Assembly: GCF_002886045.1 (NCBI RefSeq)
Contig: NZ_CP025791.1
Span: forward strand, 3,797,001 to 3,861,000
DNA length: 64,000 bases
Direction: 5' to 3'
DNA from: Flavivirga eckloniae
GTDB taxonomy: Bacteria > Bacteroidota > Bacteroidia > Flavobacteriales > Flavobacteriaceae
In this document: positions 1-8,540 of the stretch, piece after piece
Numbering within the stretch: position 1 is the stretch's first letter
Layout of the letters: the number at the start of each line of letters is the position of its first letter
Position numbers and translations under genes: made by a program
The notes under the pieces: generated by a model
Seen by the model: the letters and a program-made list of their open reading frames with translations, nothing else
The model's database searches: none
What the model was told of the DNA's origin: nothing

Positions 1-92
1 ATAATCACATACAAGTGAGGGTATGGATGCAAAGTCTAGATAAGCACAGTTAAAGCTAAGTTATAACCAATAAAAAAGATAAAGACAGACAG

Positions 93-1181
93 ATGAGACA
101 AGGTATAAACTTACTATTATTACTCTTGGTTTTAGCAACATCATGTACAAATCCACAAAAGGAAACGGCTTCTAAAAAAGTTGAAAATACGAAGCAGCCG
201 TTTAAATATTGGACATGGTATGGTGCTGGGCACACAGTACCAGATAGCATCCATATAGCAAACTTTAAAAAATTTGCAAAACACGGTATTGATGCCGTGC
301 TTATCGATACCAGAGCAGATGCAGACCGTTTATCTAAAATTGCCCCTTTTGCAATTAAAGCAGGTTTAGAAGTCCATGCTTGGATGTTCACCATGAACCG
401 CCCAGGAGATTCCATAGCATTACAGCACCCAGATTGGTACATGGTAAGCAGAAGCGGAAAATCTTGCTTTAACGACCGTCCCTATGTCGATTATTACCAA
501 TGGCTATCACCAAGTCACCCAGAAGCACGTCAACATATCTGGAATTTGGTAGAAGGTTTGGCTAAAGTAGAAGGCATTACAAGCGTACATTTAGATTATA
601 TAAGATACCCCGATGTTTACCTTCCAGTTGGCTTATTGCCAAAATATAACTTGGTTCAAAACGAAGAATTACCAGATTTCGATTTCGATTATTCCGATGC
701 AGCAGTAGAGAAGTTTCAAAAAAAATATGGAAAGAACATAAAAGAAATCGAAGTCCCTGCCATAGATATTGAATGGAAACAGTTTCGACTAAACGAAATT
801 AAAGCTGTTGTAGATGGTGCTTACGAGATAGCCCATAAACATGGCAAGAAATTAACAGCGGCTGTTTTTCCATATCCAGAAATGGCAGATCATATGGTAC
901 GTCAACGTTGGGATAAATGGCAGATTGATGCCGTACTTCCTATGATATACAACAACTTTTACAATGAAGGGTTAGACTGGGTGAAATTTGCATCAGAACA
1001 AGGCATCAGGGACTTAGAAGGCAAACGAACACAATTGCATACCGGATTATACATTCCAGAAATGTCCGCCGAAGAAGTTAAAAATGCCATAGAAACTGTT
1101 AAAGAAAGTGGAGCAGCCGGCGTTGCTTTTTTCGATATAAAAGAAACGCATTATAAAACCATTAAAGCCTCTAAGAAATAA
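93..1181 (+). CDS. putative glycoside hydrolase-like lipoprotein (GHL10/COG1649-type TIM barrel)
   Basis: The 362-residue protein starts with a lipoprotein signal ending in the lipobox LATSC, so the mature form should be anchored by a lipid. The rest reads as one (beta/alpha)8 barrel of the GHL10/DUF187 (COG1649) kind. Supporting motifs are GIDAVLIDTR near residue 67, a run ending in HLDYIRYPD around residue 165 with D168 as a likely active-site acid, AAVFPYP, and DAVLPMIYNNF. Enzymes of this superfamily have been assigned to glycans or cell-wall sugars, but the reaction is usually unknown. Its stop is directly followed by the next start, so it is co-transcribed with the N-glycan enzymes and probably acts on the same substrate. 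The cleaved bond cannot be read from the sequence. The 92 bases upstream hold no visible gene. Confidence 0.6.
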   Translation: MRQGINLLLLLLVLATSCTNPQKETASKKVENTKQPFKYWTWYGAGHTVPDSIHIANFKKFAKHGIDAVLIDTRADADRLSKIAPFAIKAGLEVHAWMFTMNRPGDSIALQHPDWYMVSRSGKSCFNDRPYVDYYQWLSPSHPEARQHIWNLVEGLAKVEGITSVHLDYIRYPDVYLPVGLLPKYNLVQNEELPDFDFDYSDAAVEKFQKKYGKNIKEIEVPAIDIEWKQFRLNEIKAVVDGAYEIAHKHGKKLTAAVFPYPEMADHMVRQRWDKWQIDAVLPMIYNNFYNEGLDWVKFASEQGIRDLEGKRTQLHTGLYIPEMSAEEVKNAIETVKESGAAGVAFFDIKETHYKTIKASKK

Positions 1182-3464
1182 ATGATTATGAAAAACCTTT
1201 GCATTTACATAGCAGTTTTAATGCTATTCGTAGCATGTAATAAAGAAGCGAAAAAACCATCTACAAACGATGGTATGTTGGTAGATTATGTGAATCCGTT
1301 TATAGGTACAGATGGTCCTGGAAATACTTACCCTGGCGCCACCGTTCCCTTTGGTATGGTACAATTAAGTCCAGATATTGGTATTCCTGGATGGGACAGA
1401 ATCGCAGGCTATTATTACCAGGATTCCATCATAACAGGATTTTCGCATACCCATTTAACAGGAACAGGAGCAGGCGATTTATACGACATATTGGTCATGC
1501 CAATCAATAGCAGGTTTAAAAAAAGAATAGAAGAAAATAATTTCAAGCCATTTTCGTCTTTTAACCATGAACAAGAAGAAGCCTCACCGGGCTATTATTC
1601 GGTGGATTTATTAGACTATGGTATTAAAGCAGAACTAACCGCTACAAAAAGAGTAGGCATACATCGTTATACCTTTCCAAAAGACGAGAATAGCGAAATA
1701 CATATCGATTTGGGCTACTCATTAAACTGGGATAAACCAACCAGTACCTACATTGAAAGAGTAAACGACTCGACTATTCAAGGGTATCGTATGTCAACAG
1801 GATGGGCGAGAAATCAAAAACTGTATTTTCAAATGCAGCTCTCTAAGCCATTTGCTTCGTGTAAATACTACAAGGGAGATGATGTTAGTGTGTATCCAAC
1901 AAAAGGCAACACCAAAATGGTGCTTAAATACAACACAGAGGATGGTGATAAAATAATCATAAAAACAGGGCTATCCACGACAAGCTGTAAAGCAGCAGCA
2001 CAAGCCGTAAAAACCGAAACCATAGGATTCGATTTTAACTTCCACAAAGAAAAAGCCATGCTGGTTTGGGAAAAAGAGTTCCAAAAGATTAAGATACAAT
2101 CCTCAGATAAGGATAAGAAAAGTGTCTTTTACACCATGATGTACCAATCTATGTTAGCACCAACACTATTGAGCGATTGGAGCGGTACTTACAAAGCGGC
2201 TAACGACGAATACGGAAAATACAAAAAAGGAACAGATACCATTGCCATTGCCGAAGGATTCCAGCGCTACGACACTTTTTCATTGTGGGATACCTTTAGA
2301 GCAGCCCATCCCTTATATACCATATTACATCCAAATCTAGTTCCAGATATGGTAAAATCACTTTTAGCGCATTATACAGAAACAGGAGAACTCCCAGTTT
2401 GGTCTATGCAGGGTAGCGAAACAAATATGATGATTGGTTATCATGCCGTTCCTGTTATAGTGGATGCTTATTTTAAAGGCTTCGATTTTGATGCACAGCT
2501 AGCTTACGAAGCATGTAAAGCTAGTGCCATGGTTAACGACAGACAAATTGATGTTTACAGAAAAAAAGGCTACGTTCCCGTTGATGAACATCATGAAAAC
2601 TGGTCAGTTTCAAAAACATTGGAATACGCCTACGACGATTGGTGCATTGCTATGTTTGCAAAAGATTTAGGAAAAGATGGCGATTATAAATACTTTTTAG
2701 ATCGATCCAACAACTGGAAAAACCTCTACAACGAAAAAACCTCGTGGTTTCAACCAAAAGATGCAAACAACGCATTTTTGCCAAATTTTATAGCTAAAGA
2801 ATACACGCCTTATTTTTGCGAAAGTAACGCTTGGCAGTATTACTGGTTTGTACCACAAAATATAGACGGATTAATTCATAAAACAGGAGGGGAAGAGCGC
2901 TTTAAACAAAAATTAGACTCCATGTTTTCTTATTACCCGGAAGCATCAGATAAATTGCCTTTATTCAGTACAGGTATGATAGGCCAATATGCACACGGAA
3001 ACGAGCCTAGTCATCATGTGGCCTATTTATACAACTATTTAAAAAAGCCGTCCAAAACCCAAAAATTAATTCGCGAAATATTAGAAAATCAATATAAGAA
3101 TGAGCCGAACGGCCATTGTGGTAATGAAGATTGCGGACAAATGTCTTCATGGTACATATTCAGCTCATTAGGGTTCTATCCCGTAAATCCAGCTCAAGGT
3201 ATTTACCATATTGGAGTACCATTGTTTAAAGAAGCTATAGTTAAGTTGCCAAACAATAAAGAATTTAAAGTTATAGCTACAAATCATAGTGCAGAGAATA
3301 CCTTTGTTAAAAGTATTTCCCTAAACGGAACCCCTTTAAACAGGATCTATATAACCCACAAAGAAATAGTTAACGGAGGTGTTTTGGAATTCATCATGAC
3401 CAATTTGCCAAACGATGCGCTTTTTAACAATGCAAGTTTGCCAGTACCCAATAAGATTTACTAA
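1182..3464 (+). CDS. GH92 exo-alpha-mannosidase lipoprotein (first of three)
   Basis: This 760-residue protein is a family 92 glycoside hydrolase, calcium-dependent inverting enzymes that remove alpha-linked mannose from the ends of N-glycans or mannans. A lipobox (FVACN) predicts a lipoprotein. The N-terminal beta-sandwich begins with VDYVNPFIGTDGPGNTYPGA and includes SHTHLTGTGAGDLYDILVMP. The (alpha/alpha)6 domain carries YDTFSLWDTFRAAHP, ESNAWQYYWF and GNEDCGQMSSWYIFSSLGFY. E547 fits the general acid position and D650 the base. Two Met codons six bases apart (1182, 1188) could start the gene; the second gives the tidier signal MKNLCIYIAVL. It directly follows the GHL10-like gene and lies two bases before the asparaginase. 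Linkage specificity is not evident; motifs differ from the two other GH92 proteins here, so the three probably divide the linkages. Confidence 0.93.
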   Translation: MIMKNLCIYIAVLMLFVACNKEAKKPSTNDGMLVDYVNPFIGTDGPGNTYPGATVPFGMVQLSPDIGIPGWDRIAGYYYQDSIITGFSHTHLTGTGAGDLYDILVMPINSRFKKRIEENNFKPFSSFNHEQEEASPGYYSVDLLDYGIKAELTATKRVGIHRYTFPKDENSEIHIDLGYSLNWDKPTSTYIERVNDSTIQGYRMSTGWARNQKLYFQMQLSKPFASCKYYKGDDVSVYPTKGNTKMVLKYNTEDGDKIIIKTGLSTTSCKAAAQAVKTETIGFDFNFHKEKAMLVWEKEFQKIKIQSSDKDKKSVFYTMMYQSMLAPTLLSDWSGTYKAANDEYGKYKKGTDTIAIAEGFQRYDTFSLWDTFRAAHPLYTILHPNLVPDMVKSLLAHYTETGELPVWSMQGSETNMMIGYHAVPVIVDAYFKGFDFDAQLAYEACKASAMVNDRQIDVYRKKGYVPVDEHHENWSVSKTLEYAYDDWCIAMFAKDLGKDGDYKYFLDRSNNWKNLYNEKTSWFQPKDANNAFLPNFIAKEYTPYFCESNAWQYYWFVPQNIDGLIHKTGGEERFKQKLDSMFSYYPEASDKLPLFSTGMIGQYAHGNEPSHHVAYLYNYLKKPSKTQKLIREILENQYKNEPNGHCGNEDCGQMSSWYIFSSLGFYPVNPAQGIYHIGVPLFKEAIVKLPNNKEFKVIATNHSAENTFVKSISLNGTPLNRIYITHKEIVNGGVLEFIMTNLPNDALFNNASLPVPNKIY

Positions 3465-3466
3465 AA

Positions 3467-4444
3467 ATGAAGATATGCCATCTTTACTTGATTTTAATTT
3501 CAATCGCATTTTTTAGTGGGTGCGCAAGCGACAATTCTAAAGAAAAGATTGAAAAGAAAGTTGTGAAACCAGTAGTAATATCTACATGGAACCATGGCAT
3601 ACCTGCCAATCAAGAAGCTTGGAAAATTTTAAGCAATGGCGGAAATGCTTTAGATGCCGTAGAAAAAGGTGTTAGAACAGCAGAAGCAAATCCCGATGTG
3701 CAAACAGTAGGTCTTGGAGGTTTTCCCGATAGAGAAGGAAAAGTAACTTTAGATGCCTGCATTATGGACCATCATAACAACTGTGGTTCCGTAGCATTTT
3801 TACAACATATAAAACATCCCATATCTGTAGCAAGAAAAGTTATGGAAGAAACACCTCATGTTATGTTGGTGGGAGAAGGCGCACTTAAATTTGCGCTAGA
3901 ACAAGGGTTCGGAAAAGAAAATTTGCTTACCGAAAAAACAAAGAAAGCATACGAAGCTTGGTTGGTAACATCAGATTACAAACCTGTGATTAATATCGAA
4001 AACCACGATACCATAAGTATGCTGGCATTAGATGAAAACAATAACCTCTCAGGTGCCTGTACAACAAGCGGTGCGTCATGGAAAATGCACGGGCGTGTAG
4101 GTGACTCCCCAATTATTGGCGCCGGTTTATTTTTAGATAACGAAATTGGAGCCGCAGCGGCTACAGGCATGGGAGAGGCTATGATTAAAACAGCGGGTAG
4201 TGCTATGGTAGTCGAACTAATGCGCCACGGAAGATCACCTTACGAAGCATGTAAAGAAGTTGTAGAACGCATTTATAAGATTTACAAAGGGCAACCAGAT
4301 TTAGAATGGTTGCAAGTGGGCTTTATAGCCTTAAACAAACAGGGAGAATATGGTTCATATTGCTTACGCCCTGGTTTTAATTACGCCATCCAAACCAATA
4401 CCATTAAAAACGAATTGATTAATGCAGATTATAAAATACAATAA
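3467..4444 (+). CDS. N4-(beta-N-acetylglucosaminyl)-L-asparaginase (glycosylasparaginase), lipoprotein
   Basis: The 325-residue protein belongs to the Ntn-hydrolase family of glycosylasparaginases, which cleave the amide between GlcNAc and asparagine after the polypeptide has been digested to glyco-asparagine. The signal has a lipobox (FSGCA). The N-terminal half contains STWNHG, GGNALDAVEKGV, VGLGG and DACIMDHHNNCGSVA. The autoproteolytic site is HDT, making T182 the new N-terminal nucleophile of the beta chain, followed by the substrate-binding GRVGDSPIIGAGL and the ATGMGE motif typical of the family. The same enzyme is known from Elizabethkingia alongside PNGase F. Its 3' end overlaps the GH97 start by 23 bases. 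In this locus it would act on the core GlcNAc-Asn left by the endoglycosidase. Confidence 0.93.
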   Translation: MKICHLYLILISIAFFSGCASDNSKEKIEKKVVKPVVISTWNHGIPANQEAWKILSNGGNALDAVEKGVRTAEANPDVQTVGLGGFPDREGKVTLDACIMDHHNNCGSVAFLQHIKHPISVARKVMEETPHVMLVGEGALKFALEQGFGKENLLTEKTKKAYEAWLVTSDYKPVINIENHDTISMLALDENNNLSGACTTSGASWKMHGRVGDSPIIGAGLFLDNEIGAAAATGMGEAMIKTAGSAMVVELMRHGRSPYEACKEVVERIYKIYKGQPDLEWLQVGFIALNKQGEYGSYCLRPGFNYAIQTNTIKNELINADYKIQ

Positions 4445-6479
4445 AGTAAAAATTGGTCTATATGTATTAATAGGGTGCTTGCTTGTTACTTCATGTGCAG
4501 AAAACAACATGGAACAGGTAATAATACCATCGCCAAATGGAAAACTAAAAGTCCATTTCAATCTAAAAAGCACCAAACCAACCTATCATGTTCATTTTAA
4601 TAACAAACAAGTTATAGATACATCAATATTTGGTTTGGAATTTAAAAATCAAGCAAACCTAACAAGTAACTTTAAAATAGTTGGTGTTATTGAAAATGAA
4701 GTAAATGAAAATTGGACTCAGGTTTGGGGAGAAAAAAAGGAAATCAATAACCACTATAACCACAGCATTATAAAATTACAGGAAATTGATGGACTTAAAA
4801 GGCATATGAACATCAATTTTAAAGTATATAACGATGGCTTAGGATTTTCGTACACCATTCCCGAACAGGAATCTGTTGATAGTTTAAGTATCACCAATGA
4901 GCTTACCGAGTTTAATCTAGCGCAAAATTATTCAACCTGGTACACCCCTGCCAACTTCGATTCTTACGAAATGGCATACCAAAACAAACCGGCAAACGAA
5001 GTAGAATCGGCAAATACTCCCGTAACATTCGAGGCATTAAAAGATTCTATTTTTATAAGCATTCACGAGGCTAATCTAACCAACTACGCCGGAATGACTT
5101 TACGAAAAGATAAAGATTCAAAACTTAAATTTCAAGCAGATTTAGTCCCATGGCCAGATGGTGTGAAAGTAAAAACAAAAACACCCATGAACACGCCATG
5201 GCGAACTATTCAAATTTCAAATACTGCTGGAGGACTAATAGAATCTTGCCTAATTCTTAACCTAAACGAGCCCAACAAACTGCAGGACGTTTCGTGGATA
5301 AAACCCTTAAAATATATTGGTATTTGGTGGGGGATGCATTTAGGTACACAAACATGGACTTTAGGAGACAGACATGGTGCCACCACAGAACGAATGAAAG
5401 CTTACATAGATTTTGCTGCTGAAAACAATATAGATGCCGTTTTAGCAGAAGGTTGGAGTACTGGATGGGAAGACTGGGGAAAAGCCAAAGCTTTCGATTT
5501 TGTAACCCCATACGAAGATTTCGATCTTGAAGCACTTTCCAAATATGCAAAAGATAAAAAGATAAAACTAATTGGTCATCACGAAACTGGAGGAGATGCC
5601 CTATATTATGAACAACAAATGGATAAGGCATTTGGTCTGTATAAATCTTTAGGCATTCACGATGTAAAAACAGGATATGCCGGTCCCATTAACCCTTCCA
5701 GACAATTACACCACGGCCAATTTATGGTAAACCATTACCGTAAAGTCGTAGAAACAGCTGCTAAATATAAGCTAACAATAAACGCCCACGAACCTATAAA
5801 ACCTACAGGGATAAGAAGAACATACCCGAATATGATGAGTAGAGAAGGTGCAAGAGGTATGGAATGGAATGCCTGGAGCGAAGGCAACTCGCCAGAACAT
5901 CACGTTACACTCCCCTTTACCAGAATTTTGGCAGGACCGTTAGATTATACCCCTGGTATTTTCGACTTGCTGTACAAAAATGCCAAAGGACGCGTAAAAT
6001 GGAATGGTTTAGATAAAGGTAATAGTAGAATAAATACAACACTCTCAAAACAACTCGCATTATACGTAGTTTTGTATAGTCCGCTTCAAATGGCTTCCGA
6101 TAATATTGATAATTACAGAAATGAACCTGCCTTTCAGTTTATTAAAGATGTACCGGTAGATTGGGAAGACACCAAAGTTTTACAAGCAAAAATAGGAGAC
6201 TATCTTGCCATAGCACGAAAAGATATTAATAGCAACGATTGGTATTTAGGTGCCGCAACAGACGAAAACAGATGTGATTTAGAAATTAACCTTGATTTCT
6301 TAGATTCAAATAAAGCATATGTAGCCGAAATATATGCAGACACCGAACAAAGCGATTGGAAAACAAACCCATACGAACACCAGATTTTGAAAAAAGAAGT
6401 ATCTTCCAAAGATACCTTAACTTTAAAATTAGCTCCCGGTGGCGGGCAAGCCATTAGATTTAAAACCATACCTAAATAA
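4422..6479 (+). CDS. GH97 alpha-glucosidase, SusB-type inverting subgroup, lipoprotein
   Basis: The 685-residue product has a lipobox (LLVTSC), then the N-terminal GH97 beta-sandwich (residues about 30-280, starting with SPNGKLKVHF) and the TIM barrel with GTQTWTLGDRHGATTERMK and AEGWSTGWEDWG. In the inverting SusB group three glutamates do catalysis. E388 (GHHETGGD), E457 (AHEPIKPTG) and E481 (GMEWNAW) are spaced 69 and 24 residues apart, which matches SusB E439, E508 and E532 as I recall them. The position that is the Asp nucleophile in retaining GH97 alpha-galactosidases is not Asp here (DVKTGYAG). An exo-alpha-glucosidase is therefore favoured. Within an N-glycan locus it could remove alpha-1,3-linked glucose from immature glycans; alpha-glucans are the alternative. 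The gene starts inside the asparaginase 3' end, and its TAA shares one base with the following ATG. Confidence 0.92.
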   Translation: MQIIKYNKVKIGLYVLIGCLLVTSCAENNMEQVIIPSPNGKLKVHFNLKSTKPTYHVHFNNKQVIDTSIFGLEFKNQANLTSNFKIVGVIENEVNENWTQVWGEKKEINNHYNHSIIKLQEIDGLKRHMNINFKVYNDGLGFSYTIPEQESVDSLSITNELTEFNLAQNYSTWYTPANFDSYEMAYQNKPANEVESANTPVTFEALKDSIFISIHEANLTNYAGMTLRKDKDSKLKFQADLVPWPDGVKVKTKTPMNTPWRTIQISNTAGGLIESCLILNLNEPNKLQDVSWIKPLKYIGIWWGMHLGTQTWTLGDRHGATTERMKAYIDFAAENNIDAVLAEGWSTGWEDWGKAKAFDFVTPYEDFDLEALSKYAKDKKIKLIGHHETGGDALYYEQQMDKAFGLYKSLGIHDVKTGYAGPINPSRQLHHGQFMVNHYRKVVETAAKYKLTINAHEPIKPTGIRRTYPNMMSREGARGMEWNAWSEGNSPEHHVTLPFTRILAGPLDYTPGIFDLLYKNAKGRVKWNGLDKGNSRINTTLSKQLALYVVLYSPLQMASDNIDNYRNEPAFQFIKDVPVDWEDTKVLQAKIGDYLAIARKDINSNDWYLGAATDENRCDLEINLDFLDSNKAYVAEIYADTEQSDWKTNPYEHQILKKEVSSKDTLTLKLAPGGGQAIRFKTIPK

Positions 6480-8503
6480 TGAAAAAAATAATTCCTTTTT
6501 TACTCATTTTATGTTTTGAAATATCGTTTTCACAAGACGATGCTTGGAACATATCCACGACGGAAAGGAATAACTACACAGGAATAGTTTTAAGCAACGG
6601 ACGCATTGGTATTTTACCAACCTCACAGCCCTTTGGAATAAAACATATTATATTAAATAATGTTTACGACAAAGCATCTGTCTCAGGAGTAAGTCGGATG
6701 CTAGAAGGTATGAACTTTGGGAATTTGCAATTGGAAATAGATGGAGAAAAAGTAACGGAAGCCAATATGAACAGTTGGGAGCAAACCTTAAACATGAAAG
6801 ATGCCGTTTTGCACACATCCTTTCAGTTTAAAGATAAAGCCACAGTGTTTTACAATATCTATGCCCTTCGAAATATGCCATATACAGGTTATATCGATAT
6901 TATCATAAAAGCTGAAAAAACCATTCAAGTAAAAGTTACCGGAGGCATACAAACACCACAAGAATATGTTAATCCTGAAAGCACTTTTTCCGTACATCGC
7001 GATTTAGAAACTACAATACCTATTTTAAAAACAGTAGCAAATAGTAAATTTGAAAAACATAAAGTAGCCACATCAAGCACATTTATTTGGCATCATGTTA
7101 AAAAAGATAAACAGCCGGAATTAAAACACTTAAATACTTCAAAGCATAACAGTCAGATATTTTTTGAGCAAAAAATAGAAAAACAAAAAACTTTTGAGTT
7201 TGCATGGACAGCAGCTACATGCACTACTCAAGATTTTTCAGATCCATCATCAGAATCCGAACGCTTTGTAATTTCTAACCTGTTAACAAACAAAACCGAT
7301 CTATTAAACAAGCACAAAAGGTTGTGGGAACGTCTTTGGGAAGGCGACATTATTATAAAAGGCGACCTACAATCGCAATTAGATGTTCGCTTGGCACTTT
7401 ATCATTTGTATGCTTTTGGTCTCGAAGATTCTAATTTAAGCATCGCACCAATGGGATTATCTTCCAAAGGTTATGGCGGCCATATATTTTGGGATGCAGA
7501 ATTATGGATGTACCCACCTTTACTCTTATTAAACCATCAAATAGCAGAATCTATGCTAAATTATAGATTCGATAGATTGGAACCAGCAAAAAACAAAGCC
7601 TTAAGTTATGGTTACAAAGGTTGCATGTTCCCATGGGAAAGTGACGATACAGGAGAAGAGGCAACACCAACTTGGGCTTTAACAGGAACATTCGAGCATC
7701 ATGTTACCGCAGATGTAGGGATTGCTTTTTGGAACTATTACCAAATAACAAAAAACAAAAAATGGCTCAAACAAAAAGGGTATCCCCTTTTAAAAGAAGT
7801 TGCCGATTTTTGGGTGAGCAGAGCATCACTTAATTCCGATGGAAGTTACACCATTAAAAATGTAATAGGAGCTAACGAGTATGCTCACAATGTAACCGAT
7901 AATGCTTTTACAAACGGTGCTGCCATTACAGCTTTACGTTTTGCTGCCCAAGCTGCGAAAGCCTTAAATATAGAAACCGACAAAAACTGGGAACACATAG
8001 CAGATAACATAAAAGTTCATCAGTTCCCAAATGGTTTAACCAAAGAGCACAGTCAATATAATGGCGAAATGATCAAGCAAGCAGACGTGAATCTGTTAGC
8101 CTACCCATTAAACATCATTCAGGATGAAAAACAGATAAGAAAAGATTTGTCTTATTACGAACCAAAATTTGATAAAAAAGGGCCGGCCATGGCACAATCT
8201 ATTTTAGCTGTTATCTATGCCCGTTTAGGTGATTCGGAGAATTCATTTAGATTGTTTAAAGCCAGTTATATGCCAAATAAACGAGCGCCTTTTGGTGCGC
8301 TTTCAGAATCTGCCAATAGCAACAATCCTTACTTTGTAACAGCAGCAGGAGGTATGCTGCAAGTCGTGTTGTTTGGTTTTGGGGGATTGCATATTACAGA
8401 CGAAGGCATCATTCAAAAGAAACCTTTACTCCCAAAAAGCTGGAAATCATTAACCATAACAGGAGTTGGTATTAATAAAGAAACGTTTACAGTAGAACAA
8501 TAA
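6479..8503 (+). CDS. GH65 alpha-glucosidase (hydrolase type, likely alpha-1,2-glucosidase), secreted
   Basis: The 674-residue protein has a type I-like signal peptide ending near FEISFSQ. It shows GH65 architecture: N-terminal beta-sandwich, then an (alpha/alpha)6 barrel with GHIFWDAELWMYPPLLL, CMFPWESDDTGEE, EHHVTADVG and GANEYAHNVTDN. E467 fits the general acid. E610 in ALSESANSNNPYF lies 143 residues later, matching the acid/base spacing of GH65 hydrolases (human PGGHG E430/E574; FjGH65A of Flavobacterium johnsoniae, from memory), whereas phosphorylases bind phosphate there. Those two hydrolases cleave alpha-1,2-linked glucose (Glc-Gal-hydroxylysine, kojibiose). Alpha-1,2-glucose is the terminal residue of the Glc3Man9GlcNAc2 precursor, so in this locus decapping is an attractive role. 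Specificity remains inference. Confidence 0.88.
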   Translation: MKKIIPFLLILCFEISFSQDDAWNISTTERNNYTGIVLSNGRIGILPTSQPFGIKHIILNNVYDKASVSGVSRMLEGMNFGNLQLEIDGEKVTEANMNSWEQTLNMKDAVLHTSFQFKDKATVFYNIYALRNMPYTGYIDIIIKAEKTIQVKVTGGIQTPQEYVNPESTFSVHRDLETTIPILKTVANSKFEKHKVATSSTFIWHHVKKDKQPELKHLNTSKHNSQIFFEQKIEKQKTFEFAWTAATCTTQDFSDPSSESERFVISNLLTNKTDLLNKHKRLWERLWEGDIIIKGDLQSQLDVRLALYHLYAFGLEDSNLSIAPMGLSSKGYGGHIFWDAELWMYPPLLLLNHQIAESMLNYRFDRLEPAKNKALSYGYKGCMFPWESDDTGEEATPTWALTGTFEHHVTADVGIAFWNYYQITKNKKWLKQKGYPLLKEVADFWVSRASLNSDGSYTIKNVIGANEYAHNVTDNAFTNGAAITALRFAAQAAKALNIETDKNWEHIADNIKVHQFPNGLTKEHSQYNGEMIKQADVNLLAYPLNIIQDEKQIRKDLSYYEPKFDKKGPAMAQSILAVIYARLGDSENSFRLFKASYMPNKRAPFGALSESANSNNPYFVTAAGGMLQVVLFGFGGLHITDEGIIQKKPLLPKSWKSLTITGVGINKETFTVEQ

Positions 8504-8540
8504 AACATATTAGATTTTAAAATATAAAAAGGAAAAACTA

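Noticed and set aside
56-442. 128-residue antisense ORF across the GHL10-like gene
   Set aside because: The forward frame carries a lipobox and family motifs; the reverse frame is a shadow.
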